DNA of 28,894 nucleotides from a virus. Both the position numbers and the translations under genes were made by a program. Shown here piece by piece: positions 4,993-10,987 of this stretch. How positions within the stretch are numbered: position 1 is the first letter of the stretch; each line of letters starts with the position of its first letter. Location: positions 1 to 28,894 of IMG/VR virus record IMGVR_UViG_3300025407_000093. One strand, written 5' to 3'. The notes below the pieces were generated by a model. It did not search any database. It was not told the origin of the DNA and saw only the letters and a list, made by a program, of their open reading frames with translations.

Positions 4993-5148
4993 ATGACCAA
5001 AGAAGAAGCAATTAAAAAAGCAGGTAGCCAAGCCAAGTTAGCCAAGCTCTTAGGCGTGACCAGAGGCGCTATCTACCATTGGAAGGCCATTCCTGCTTTG
5101 CGAATTTATCAGCTTAAAGAGTTAAAACCTGATTGGTTTGGGTTATAG
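4993..5148 (+). CDS. Cro/YdaS-like helix-turn-helix regulator
   Basis: 51 residues, too small for anything but a single HTH domain. A classic helix-turn-helix is seen: SQAKLAKLLGVTRGAIYHWK (residues 12-31), then IPALRIYQLKEL. The 'AIxKAGSQAKLAxLLGVTxGAIxxWK..IPAxRxxQL' layout is that of Cro-like/YdaS antirepressor-type phage proteins. It faces the leftward operon across a 143-base control region, so it likely represses one or both promoters there. No CI partner gene is seen in the window. No ribosome site precedes ATG 4993. Confidence 0.85.
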   Translation: MTKEEAIKKAGSQAKLAKLLGVTRGAIYHWKAIPALRIYQLKELKPDWFGL

Positions 5149-5253
5149 TAGTTTGAAACACGGCTAGGTCTGAAGTCATGAGCAGATCGAAAAGGGTTAC
5201 ACCTTCCCCTGCCGCCGTTTCTTTCCAAAGGTGCGTGAAAAAGGTAAAAATCA
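5149..5253 (+). other. Leader between the Cro-like gene and the replication gene
   Basis: 105 bases without a convincing gene. A frame starting at ATG 5178 could encode 46 residues but runs out of frame into the replication gene, and its product (basic, MSRSKRVTPSPAAVSF...) is unfamiliar. A small stem (AAGG/CCTT around GTTACA) and a C/G-rich stretch precede the AAGGT ribosome site of the next gene. Possible regulatory leader; nothing firmer can be said. Confidence 0.3.
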
Positions 5254-6006
5254 ATGACAAAAAAAGTCGATATATGGATGCCTTTGTATATTGCCGACTA
5301 TATTTCGGCAACATCTAGGCTAACTACTGAACAGCATGGCGCTTATTTGCTATTGCTTATGGACTATTGGAAAAATGGCGCACCGCCTGACAACGATCAG
5401 GTTTTAGCGCAAATTACCAAGCTATCTCCTGATGCTTGGAGTAATGCTCGGACTATGCTTGAAGGATTCTTTGAAGTATCTAACAAGCATTGGTATCAGC
5501 ATAGGTTGGAGGCTGAAATGATTAAAGCCAACAACAACAAACAAGCTAATGTTAAACGTGGAAAAGCAGGCGCAGAGGCTAGATGGGGAAAAAAAGATGC
5601 TTCAAGCATAGTTGACGCATCCTTGGAGATATGCTCGGCAGATAGCACATCACCTTCACCTTCACCTTCACCTTCATCTTTATCTTCAAAAACATCTTCA
5701 ACAGCAAGCAAGCCTGAAGGCGTTTCTGATTTAACTTGGGATGATTTTTTACAACTGAGAAAAAAACAAAAGAAGCCTCTTACGCAAACCGCCTTGAAGT
5801 TGATCGTGAATGAAGCTCAAAAAGCTGGATGGACTATTGAGCAAGCATTAGCTGAATGTTGCACTCGTGGTTGGCAATCATTTAAAGCTGATTGGGTCAA
5901 AAGTCAGGATTTAAGCAGATCAGGTCAAACCAATAAAACGGTTATGAATGGTTTAACTCGTGGAATCGTAGGAGGGACTTCAAATGTCAAATTACTCGGA
6001 AGATAA
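5254..6006 (+). CDS. DUF1376 (YdaU-like) replication-associated protein
   Basis: 250 residues. The N-terminal domain (about 5-110) is DUF1376: DIWMPLYIADYISATSRLTTEQHGAYLLLLMDYW, then a winged-helix-like part ending KRGKAGAEARWGKK. A Ser/Pro repeat linker follows (133-144), then a C-terminal domain (155-220) with DDFLQLRKKQKKPLT...GWQSFKADW, a pattern common in phage replication initiators. Proteins of this build start phage replication modules and probably bind origin DNA. The linker is encoded by a hexanucleotide tandem repeat. The last 23 bases overlap the next gene. Confidence 0.85.
   Translation: MTKKVDIWMPLYIADYISATSRLTTEQHGAYLLLLMDYWKNGAPPDNDQVLAQITKLSPDAWSNARTMLEGFFEVSNKHWYQHRLEAEMIKANNNKQANVKRGKAGAEARWGKKDASSIVDASLEICSADSTSPSPSPSPSSLSSKTSSTASKPEGVSDLTWDDFLQLRKKQKKPLTQTALKLIVNEAQKAGWTIEQALAECCTRGWQSFKADWVKSQDLSRSGQTNKTVMNGLTRGIVGGTSNVKLLGR
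5651..5686. repeat. Hexanucleotide tandem repeat encoding a Ser-Pro linker
   Basis: Four exact CACCTT units (5651-5674) followed by two near copies (CATCTT, TATCTT). The repeat is in frame and encodes the (SP)n linker of the DUF1376 protein. A 6-base unit changes linker length without breaking the frame, so length variation by slippage would be tolerated. Confidence 0.9.
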
Positions 6007-6376
6007 TTTTGGAACAGTCGATGAAGGTTTGGATTACATCTTTGCATATATGGGCAGCGTTTATGGCGCATCTTTTAATCGTCATTGGGACGGCATGGAC
6101 TTGCAAATGGTTCGTGACGTATGGGCTAAAACGCTTGGAAGTTTTTTAACTTACCAGCCAAGCCTTAATTACGCACTAAGCCGTATGGATGAGGACTTTC
6201 CGCCAAGCGCAATCAAGTTCCGCAATCTTTGCAATGCTGGCCCATCTATTCCCATGAAGCCAATCATGGCTATCACACGCCAGCCAACTATCCATGAGCA
6301 AATTAAGGCTGAAGAAGCAAAAGCTAAAGCCAAACAAATGCTTGAGGAATTTAAGCGGGAGCAACGCCATGCGTGA
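5984..6376 (+). CDS. Replication protein, helicase-loader (lambda P-like) candidate
   Basis: 130 residues. The central part reads FNRHWDGMDLQMVRDVWAKTLGSFL...LNYALSRMDEDFPPSAIKFRNLC, which fits the N-terminal domain of P-like replication proteins (W.xxL..F....I..AL......FPPSxxEFRxLC). The C-terminal third is a charged Lys/Glu/Ala helix. It is shorter than full P proteins, so only the helicase- or initiator-binding part may be present. Its position right after the DUF1376 protein, with a 23-base overlap, supports a replisome-loading job. Moderate certainty. Confidence 0.65.
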   Translation: MSNYSEDNFGTVDEGLDYIFAYMGSVYGASFNRHWDGMDLQMVRDVWAKTLGSFLTYQPSLNYALSRMDEDFPPSAIKFRNLCNAGPSIPMKPIMAITRQPTIHEQIKAEEAKAKAKQMLEEFKREQRHA

Positions 6377-6503
6377 CCATTACAACCATGAAGAACTCGA
6401 AGCGGCTCGAATCCTTGACTTGGTTCGCATGGGTGATGATTCTGTGCCATTTACCACAATAACGTGGTGTCTCTGGGTGCTTGGCGATGCAATCGGCAAT
6501 TGA
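6369..6503 (+). CDS. 44-residue conserved small phage protein
   Basis: From ATG 6369, inside the end of the previous gene (8-base overlap), to TGA 6503. The product is acidic: MRDHYNHEELEAARILDLVR, then GDDSVPFTTITWCLWVLGD. Small proteins with an 'ELEAARILD.VR.GDDSVP...I.WCLW.LGD' look occur in phage replication regions; function unknown to me. The longer frame starting at 6294 is rejected since it lies fully inside the neighbour. Confidence 0.6.
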   Translation: MRDHYNHEELEAARILDLVRMGDDSVPFTTITWCLWVLGDAIGN

Positions 6504-6702
6504 AAACACCGTTTTAGAGTTCATGCGTGAGAGCGAGGCTCGTGAATGGGTGGAACGCTACCGCAAGAAAGCCAAGGAATTAGGCTATGGCGAGGCTAAT
6601 GCTTGGTGGTCAGACACGATTGAAAAGATAGAAAAAAAGCGTGGCAAGAAAGAAGCTGAAAACTTACGCCAGCGCATGAACAGAATAAGGGGCAACAAAT
6701 GA
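6487..6702 (+). CDS. 71-residue basic helical protein of unknown function
   Basis: ATG 6487 is preferred to an in-frame TTG at 6481. It overlaps the previous gene by 17 bases. The protein is charged and helical: residues 1-45 are acidic/aromatic (MRESEAREWVERYRKKAKEL) and the end is strongly basic (KKRGKKEAENLRQRMNRIRG). The KKRGKxxAExLRxxM ending is seen in short phage proteins near RusA genes. Possibly nucleic-acid binding; no activity known. The stop overlaps the RusA start (ATGA). Confidence 0.65.
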   Translation: MQSAIENTVLEFMRESEAREWVERYRKKAKELGYGEANAWWSDTIEKIEKKRGKKEAENLRQRMNRIRGNK

Positions 6703-7127
6703 CATTCATGGTTACTTTTCAGGTTGAAGGGCCGCCTCAAGGTAAAGGCAGACCAAGGTTTTCCAATCGTGGCGGCTTTGTCAAAACATACACACCAAAA
6801 CAGACAGCCGACTACGAAACAATGATTAAAGCATCCGCAATGCTGGCAATGGGTGCTTCAGAGCCATTAGAAACGCCTGTAGCCGTGTTTTTACACGTCA
6901 CTAAGGCCATACCAGCGTCATACACTAAAAAACGCATAGAGGCCTGTTTAAGCGGTTCTGAACGTCCAGCCAAGAAACCAGACATTGACAACATTTTGAA
7001 GTGCTATCTGGATGCCATGAATGATGTGGTCTATCTGGATGACAAGCAGGTGGTAACGATTCACGCTACGCAGGTCTACGGCACGTTTCCAGTTGTTGAA
7101 GTTCTGGTGAAAGAGGAATTGCAATGA
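6699..7127 (+). CDS. rusA: RusA-family Holliday junction resolvase
   Basis: 142 residues, typical for RusA. The start VEGPPQGKGRPRF and the central KKPDIDNILKCYLDAMNDVVYLDDKQV hold the family's catalytic acidic residues, here D95, D97 and D114/D115. RusA is a dimeric endonuclease that cuts four-way junctions; in phages it resolves recombination or replication intermediates before packaging. It is coupled to the flanking genes by ATGA at both ends and groups functionally with the ERF and YqaJ genes downstream. Confidence 0.93.
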   Translation: MTFMVTFQVEGPPQGKGRPRFSNRGGFVKTYTPKQTADYETMIKASAMLAMGASEPLETPVAVFLHVTKAIPASYTKKRIEACLSGSERPAKKPDIDNILKCYLDAMNDVVYLDDKQVVTIHATQVYGTFPVVEVLVKEELQ

Positions 7128-7954
7128 ACCCGTTTGAAATTCTTGAGCCAACTTGCATTAGTTTTTCTGGTGGCAGGACTTCAGCTTATATGCTTTGGCG
7201 GGTCTTACAAGCTCACGATATGAGCCTCCCAAATGATGCAATTGTTTGTTTTGCGAATACAGGGAAAGAGGATGAAGCGACTTTAAAGTTTGTTAATGAT
7301 TGCGCTGTTAACTGGAATGTGCCAATTGTTTGGCTTGAATATCAGGATGCAGAAGAATCCAAAGATCGGTGGAAGCAAGTTACTTATGAAACAGCCAGCC
7401 GCAATGGTGAGCCTTTTGAAGCGGTAATTCGCAAAAAAAACTATTTGCCAAATCCAGTTACAAGGTTTTGCACAATAGAAATGAAAATAAGAACAATAGC
7501 TAACTATTTGTTTTCAATTGGTTTATGCGAAACAAGAAGCAAAGGCGAAAACATGAGTTGGGTTGGTATTCGTGCTGATGAGCAAAGACGTGCAGCAAAA
7601 ATACCTCGGGATAGAACGCCTTTAGTAGCTGCTGGTGTGACTAAAGAAATGGTCGGTGAGTTTTGGCGCAATCAATCGTTTGACCTTGAGTTGCCCAACA
7701 TTGGCGGTGTTACCTATCACGGCAATTGCGATTTGTGCTTTTTAAAAGGCATGAGCCAAACAATGAGTTTAATAAAAGAAAAGCCAGAGCGTGCAGTTTG
7801 GTGGGCCAAAATGGAGGCGCTGGCGCTGGCAAGCAAGCCTGATGGTGCGCGTTTTCGTAAAGATCGACCTGGTTACGCTGAAATGGTGCAATACACGACC
7901 GACCAGACAACCATGTTTGATGATGAATCAATAGCTTGTTTTTGCGGAGACTGA
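7124..7954 (+). CDS. PAPS-reductase/PP-loop family protein with Cys cluster
   Basis: 276 residues. PP-loop SFSGGRTSAYM lies at 13-23. Cysteines C116 (TRFCTIEMK), C202-x2-C205 (GNCDLCFLKG) and C272-x-C274 at the extreme C-terminus (ACFCGD) could bind an iron-sulfur cluster or zinc. Phage members of the phosphoadenosine phosphosulfate reductase-like family are common but their substrate is mostly unknown; roles in sulfur metabolism, DNA phosphorothioation-like modification or nucleotide-based defence have been considered for relatives. A GAGGAAT ribosome site and ATGA overlap fix the start. The 7430-7560 stretch is noticeably AT-rich. Confidence 0.88.
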   Translation: MNPFEILEPTCISFSGGRTSAYMLWRVLQAHDMSLPNDAIVCFANTGKEDEATLKFVNDCAVNWNVPIVWLEYQDAEESKDRWKQVTYETASRNGEPFEAVIRKKNYLPNPVTRFCTIEMKIRTIANYLFSIGLCETRSKGENMSWVGIRADEQRRAAKIPRDRTPLVAAGVTKEMVGEFWRNQSFDLELPNIGGVTYHGNCDLCFLKGMSQTMSLIKEKPERAVWWAKMEALALASKPDGARFRKDRPGYAEMVQYTTDQTTMFDDESIACFCGD

Positions 7955-7955
7955 C

Positions 7956-8291
7956 ATGAGCGAAGCACCGCACAGAGCAGTTGAATTTATCCTTAAGACC
8001 GCCCCATTGTTTGCCAAGGCAAAGTCTGATCGGGTTTACATTGAGGAATATCGCAAGAGCAAGAAAGCATTGTTGATGCAGCAAGCCAGCTTAAGAGGCA
8101 CTCAAACGCTAGCTGCCCAGGAACGAGATGCTTATGCTGATGAGGAATATCAGGCTTTGCTTAAAGGCTTGGCTGCTGCTGTTGAGCAAGAAGAAACCCT
8201 CAAGTGGCAACTGACCGCTGCACAGCTAAAAATTGAAGTGTGGCGAAGTGAAAATGCCAACAATCGATTTGTTGATAGGGTTAATACTTAG
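7956..8291 (+). CDS. Conserved helical phage protein
   Basis: 111 residues, Ala/Glu/Lys-rich and almost entirely helical, with likely coiled coils at about 30-60 and 70-100 (YQALLKGLAAAVEQEETLKW, then AAQLKIEVWRSENANNR). The AxLKIEVWRSExANNRxxD ending is one I recognise from uncharacterised proteins of phage recombination modules. There is a GGAG ribosome site. It is the last gene before a hairpin that may end or slow early transcription. Confidence 0.7.
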   Translation: MSEAPHRAVEFILKTAPLFAKAKSDRVYIEEYRKSKKALLMQQASLRGTQTLAAQERDAYADEEYQALLKGLAAAVEQEETLKWQLTAAQLKIEVWRSENANNRFVDRVNT

Positions 8292-8313
8292 ATAAATGTT
8301 GAGAAAACTAGCT

Positions 8314-8352
8314 TATACTAGCGCCATGCCCCGAATTTCTTGGGGTCTTTTT
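8314..8352 (+). terminator. Terminator/attenuator hairpin before the recombination genes
   Basis: CCCC (8329-8332) and GGGG (8342-8345) pair, with a G-T and an A-T pair inside and a 5-base loop, followed by TCTTTTT. It lies between the stop at 8291 and the AGGAG ribosome site before 8363, so it would end or attenuate the upstream transcript. A TATACT at 8314-8319 could be a -10 box, but no matching -35 is seen. CTAGC and GCTAG flank the hairpin and may extend it. Confidence 0.55.
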
Positions 8353-8362
8353 AGGAGCTAGT

Positions 8363-8554
8363 ATGAGCATTACAGTAGAGCAGCACTCAACAGTCATCAA
8401 GGTTGACCAAGGTGGAAAGTTGATGATTGACAAATTTGACGATGGGGCGCACCTATCTATTTTTTTCACAGGCGGCTATTCTTCAGTTGCATTGACCCGT
8501 GAAGAAACCGAAGCCTTGATTCAAGCCCTTCAATTGGCATTGGAGGCAGTATGA
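8363..8554 (+). CDS. 63-residue protein of unknown function, upstream of ERF
   Basis: AGGAG ribosome site, ATG 8363. It looks like a short beta-rich protein (SITVEQHSTVIKVDQGGKLM, DDGAHLSIFF) followed by a helix (TREETEALIQALQLALEAV). Small proteins of this shape precede recombination genes in several phages; function unknown. Its TGA overlaps the ERF start (ATGA), so the two are co-translated. Confidence 0.65.
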   Translation: MSITVEQHSTVIKVDQGGKLMIDKFDDGAHLSIFFTGGYSSVALTREETEALIQALQLALEAV

Positions 8555-9099
8555 AAAACATTGCAACAGCTTTGGTCAAAGCACAAAAAGCATTTGGCCC
8601 TGCCCTGAAAACATCCACTAACCCACATTTTCGTAGCCGTTACGCTGATTTGTCGGCGTGTGTTGAGGCAGTTATTGATTCGCTTAATAACAACGGCATT
8701 GCCCTAATTCAGCGCAACTATGAGGACAATACAGGAATTACTGTTGAAACCTTGTTTTTGCATGAATCCGGCGAAATCTTAGAATGCGGCAAGCTCCACG
8801 TTCCTGCCAGCAAGCAAGACCCGCAAGGTTACGGCTCGGCTTTGACCTATGCTCGGCGCTATTCCCTAATGGCAGCTTGCGGTATAGCCCCAGAGGATGA
8901 TGATGGCAACGCTGCTAGTCGCAAAGCCCCTGCTTATGACGCTGGTCGCCTGGCTGATTGGTTGGCAGAGATTAGCCAAGCACCCAATGCTGACAGCCTC
9001 AAATCGGTTTACACCGAGGCATTTAAAGATACGCAGTCAGACCCAGAAGCACAAAAGAAAATTATTGCAGCCAAAAACGCAAGAAAGGCGGCACTTTAA
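8551..9099 (+). CDS. erf: ERF-family single-strand annealing recombinase
   Basis: 182 residues. The ERF core is clear: LVKAQKAFGPALKTSTNPHF, then SRYADLSACVEAV (28-41), HESGEILECGKLHVP (71-85) and KQDPQGYGSALTYARRYSL (88-106) followed by GIAPEDDDGNAA (111-122). ERF proteins form rings that anneal complementary single strands. Here it pairs with the YqaJ-type exonuclease that follows immediately, the standard two-component phage recombination system. The GGAGGCAGT site before the ATG is strong. The C-terminal 50 residues look like a flexible or partner-binding segment. Confidence 0.94.
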   Translation: MKNIATALVKAQKAFGPALKTSTNPHFRSRYADLSACVEAVIDSLNNNGIALIQRNYEDNTGITVETLFLHESGEILECGKLHVPASKQDPQGYGSALTYARRYSLMAACGIAPEDDDGNAASRKAPAYDAGRLADWLAEISQAPNADSLKSVYTEAFKDTQSDPEAQKKIIAAKNARKAAL

Positions 9100-9711
9100 A
9101 TGGAACAAAGAACAGATGATTGGTTTGCCGCAAGAATTGGAAAAGTCACAGCCAGCCGAGTTGCCGATGTGGTTGCAAAGACAAAATCGGGCTACTCAGC
9201 GAGTCGTGATAACTACATGGCGCAATTGGTCTGCGAACGGCTTACTGGCAAGCCAGCCGAGTCATTTAGCAACGCATCTATGCAATGGGGTACAGAAACA
9301 GAACCACTAGCAAGGGCAGCGTATGAAGCAAAAATGGACGTTTTGGTTGATGAAGTTGGGTTCATCGATCACCCAAGTATTGTCAATAGCGGCGCTTCTC
9401 CTGATGGGCTTGTGGGTATTGACGGACTTATTGAAATAAAGTGTCCAAACACAGCAACGCACATTGATACGTTACTCAGCCAAACAGTACCTAAAAAGTA
9501 TGCAGATCAAATTTTCTGGCAGATGGCTTGCACTGGTCGTGATTGGTGTGACTTTGTATCTTACGACCCACGCCTCCCTTCAGACCTTCAGTTATTTATT
9601 AAGCGTATTCCTAGAGACGATAAATACATTCAGCTCTTGGAAGCCGAAGTAATAGAATTTTTGACCGAAACGGCGCACAAAGTGGCCCAATTACTTAACT
9701 TGAAAGCATGA
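9100..9711 (+). CDS. YqaJ-family (lambda exonuclease-type) recombination nuclease
   Basis: 203 residues. Motifs: RTDDWFAARIGKVTASR (4-20), WGTETEPLAR with E66 or E68 (63-72), SGASPDGL with D102 (97-104), IEIKCP with E112 and K114 (111-116), and YADQIFWQM with Q137 (134-142). These are the PD-(D/E)xK catalytic residues of YqaJ exonucleases. It resects double-strand ends 5'-3' to load the ERF annealing protein encoded just upstream. The start follows the ERF stop directly (TAA-ATG). Full length, no damage seen. Confidence 0.93.
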   Translation: MEQRTDDWFAARIGKVTASRVADVVAKTKSGYSASRDNYMAQLVCERLTGKPAESFSNASMQWGTETEPLARAAYEAKMDVLVDEVGFIDHPSIVNSGASPDGLVGIDGLIEIKCPNTATHIDTLLSQTVPKKYADQIFWQMACTGRDWCDFVSYDPRLPSDLQLFIKRIPRDDKYIQLLEAEVIEFLTETAHKVAQLLNLKA

Positions 9712-9712
9712 A

Positions 9713-9967
9713 ATGAGCAGAACCATTAAAGAAATTACCATTGTTAGCGGCAAATACACTAACAAAGATGGTCAAGAAAAGTCACGCTATCAGCGCATTG
9801 GCTCTATGATTGAAACCAAAAATGGCCCAATGCTCAAAATTGACAGCATCCCAGTAGTGGAAGGCGGCTGGTCTGGTTGGGCTTATTTGAACGACCCAAA
9901 GCCGCAAGAAGGCTATGCTAAAAAGTCAAGCCACAATGATTCGTTTGATAGTGACGTACCCTTTTAA
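9713..9967 (+). CDS. SSB-like small protein with acidic PF tail
   Basis: 84 residues. The body is beta-rich (TIKEITIVSGKYTNKDGQEK, RYQRIGSMIETKNGPMLKID, GGWSGWAYLNDP), suitable for an OB-like fold, and the end is NDSFDSDVPF, like the SSB tail that recruits repair proteins. With ERF and YqaJ upstream, a single-stranded-DNA binding role is reasonable, though it is much smaller than standard SSB. The start is 1 base after the YqaJ stop. Not a sure family assignment. Confidence 0.7.
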   Translation: MSRTIKEITIVSGKYTNKDGQEKSRYQRIGSMIETKNGPMLKIDSIPVVEGGWSGWAYLNDPKPQEGYAKKSSHNDSFDSDVPF

Positions 9968-9976
9968 GGAGCAGCC

Positions 9977-10222
9977 ATGATTCCATTGATTATTTGGGCA
10001 GTCAAAGAGATTGCTGAGGATATTGCTGAGAACGAAGTTGAATCGCTGGCTGGCGGTCTAAAAGACAAGATTCTCAAATCAGCAGGCTTAGATCAAGCTG
10101 AAGTGCTGGCAGACGAAGAAGCTCAAAAACTGATGCAATCATTCAACATCTCAGACATTAGTCAAATCCGAGCGATTGAAGCAAACATTATTGCCAAGAT
10201 AAACGATAACTTGAGCAAATAA
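9977..10222 (+). CDS. Last gene of the early operon, unknown function
   Basis: 81 residues with AAGGAG before ATG 9977. Helical and acidic (IAEDIAENEVESLAGGLKDK, then a Gln/Ala/Ile-rich helix) with a mildly hydrophobic start (MIPLIIWAVKEI). Small proteins with this opening are often found at the end of phage recombination operons, without known role. After its stop comes an A-run and a hairpin that acts as a terminator only on the other strand. Confidence 0.65.
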   Translation: MIPLIIWAVKEIAEDIAENEVESLAGGLKDKILKSAGLDQAEVLADEEAQKLMQSFNISDISQIRAIEANIIAKINDNLSK

Positions 10223-10247
10223 AAAAAAGGGAACTGTTACGTTCCCT
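10221..10247 (-). terminator. Strong intrinsic terminator facing leftward
   Basis: A 7-bp perfect stem AGGGAAC/GTTCCCT (10228-10234/10241-10247) with 6-base loop. On the minus strand it is followed by eight T (10228-10221), an ideal terminator. On the plus strand it has A's before and no T-run after, so it cannot end the early operon. No minus-strand gene is seen to its right, which points to a short non-coding RNA. Confidence 0.7.
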
Positions 10248-10273
10248 AAAGTCGCTCAAATTAGCAACTGCGA
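10221..10273 (-). ncRNA. Candidate ~53-nt antisense or small RNA
   Basis: A minus-strand promoter (TTGTCT at 10303-10308, 17-base spacer, TAGAAT at 10280-10285) would start transcription near 10273, and the leftward terminator ends it at about 10221. The RNA would hold a short 5' stem (TCGC/GCGA) and the terminator hairpin. It is complementary to the 3' untranslated end of the early operon message. Predicted from promoter and terminator only; no conservation test was possible. Confidence 0.4.
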
Positions 10274-10279
10274 TATAGA

Positions 10280-10308
10280 ATTCTACTGCCAATAGGTTAA
10301 GCAGACAA
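10280..10308 (-). promoter_or_regulatory. Minus-strand sigma70-type promoter for the candidate small RNA
   Basis: TTGTCT (10303-10308) and TAGAAT (10280-10285) on the minus strand, 17 bases apart: four of six -35 positions and five of six -10 positions match consensus. No open frame with a ribosome site follows before the terminator. Confidence 0.45.
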
Positions 10309-10475
10309 TCCAGGATGGTGGACTTAGGGAGTTTTTCTGCTTTCTGCCCTAACTTGTTGAACGCCCAAATGGACTATTGGCAATGACTTGGTTAAAATTC
10401 CAATGCTGGCATTGCTATGAGCGTTTAAGGGGTTTGCTCGATTTCCTCTTGGGGTCGTTTTTTTCAATGCCAGCA
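10287..10475. other. Gene-free region rich in inverted repeats, possible structured RNA
   Basis: The gap between 10223 and 10542 contains no convincing gene. Perfect inverted repeats: TGCCAATAG (10287-10295) with CTATTGGCA (10374-10382), enclosing TTAGGG (10324-10329) with CCCTAA (10347-10352); and TGCTGGCATTG (10404-10414) with CAATGCCAGCA (10465-10475). CAATGC/GCATTG at 10401-10414 could pair instead with itself, so alternative folds exist. A weak plus-strand hairpin at 10439-10457 is followed by seven T and may end the early operon. Two tiny overlapping frames (10315-10386, 10383-10481) are not called as genes. Confidence 0.4.
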
Positions 10476-10477
10476 CC

Positions 10478-10505
10478 TTGACTAAATTCCCCATTTTGTG
10501 ATAAT
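10478..10505 (+). promoter_or_regulatory. Strong promoter for the late/structural module
   Basis: TTGACT (10478-10483), 16-base spacer, GATAAT (10500-10505) preceded by TGT, making an extended -10. Transcription would start near 10512 and give a leader of about 30 bases before the TAGGAG site of the gene at 10543. Best consensus match seen in the window. Confidence 0.7.
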
Positions 10506-10542
10506 TGAGCCTGTTAGCTAACATTTATCTTAGGAGCATCCA

Positions 10543-10764
10543 ATGCGTGAACTTCCAATCGAATCGAAAAAAGAACGTGAAATGAAGGGCAAATCTGGCC
10601 TGAAAGACCAAGGTCATTTGCAAAATGCCGCTGATTACGTTCATGGTTGCCGCATTGGTGACCGTAACCACTTTGAGCCGCCAGAAGGCCCTGTGAAAGA
10701 GCCTACCCTGACCAACGGCATCCCCATGTTGCCTCAAAGCAATATCAGCTCTGGTCGTAAATAA
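10543..10764 (+). CDS. Small protein, first gene of the late module
   Basis: 73 residues with TAGGAG 7-10 bases before ATG 10543. Charged start (MRELPIESKKEREMKGKSGL), then HLQNAADYVHGCRIGDRNHF and a Pro-rich end. No family recognised. Position right after the strong late promoter and before virion-type genes suggests a capsid-assembly or structural accessory role, but nothing in the sequence shows this. Shares one base with the next gene (TAATG). Confidence 0.65.
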   Translation: MRELPIESKKEREMKGKSGLKDQGHLQNAADYVHGCRIGDRNHFEPPEGPVKEPTLTNGIPMLPQSNISSGRK

Positions 10765-10985
10765 TGGCTACCAAAGCTCCCATGAAGCCTGCCAAAAAGG
10801 TAGAAGTAATCTCCATGCCTGTAAGGGATATGGACGAAGAAAAGAAGTGGCGGGCTGAGGCAGACTTGCGGACTTTGAAAGAAGCTCGTGAGATTGAATC
10901 CAATCGTTCACGCATGGCTGCTGCCAAGCGTTGTGCTGACGAGCAAATGAAAGCTCTGTCAAAAATTAAGACAATGAGGAAATAA
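10764..10985 (+). CDS. Basic coiled-coil protein of unknown function
   Basis: 73 residues: a Lys/Pro/Ala-rich start (MATKAPMKPAKKVEVISMPV), then a charged helix (EEKKWRAEADLRTLKEAREI...) rich in Arg, Glu and Ala to the end (KALSKIKTMRK). This resembles short helical proteins found at the beginning of late modules in podoviruses. Could bind DNA or another virion part. Function unknown. Confidence 0.65.
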   Translation: MATKAPMKPAKKVEVISMPVRDMDEEKKWRAEADLRTLKEAREIESNRSRMAAAKRCADEQMKALSKIKTMRK

Positions 10986-10987
10986 TC

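Noticed and set aside
5178-5319. 46-codon frame between the Cro-like and DUF1376 genes
   Set aside because: Poor start context, extends out of frame into the replication gene, unfamiliar product; left as an uncalled leader.
8299-8319. TTGAGA...TATACT as a promoter before the ERF module
   Set aside because: The two boxes are only 9 bases apart, too close for a sigma70 promoter; only the hairpin was kept.
10324-10524. 66-codon minus-strand frame in the gap
   Set aside because: No ribosome site, basic low-complexity-like product with no family look, and it runs through the inverted repeats and late promoter. Better explained as chance over a structured region.
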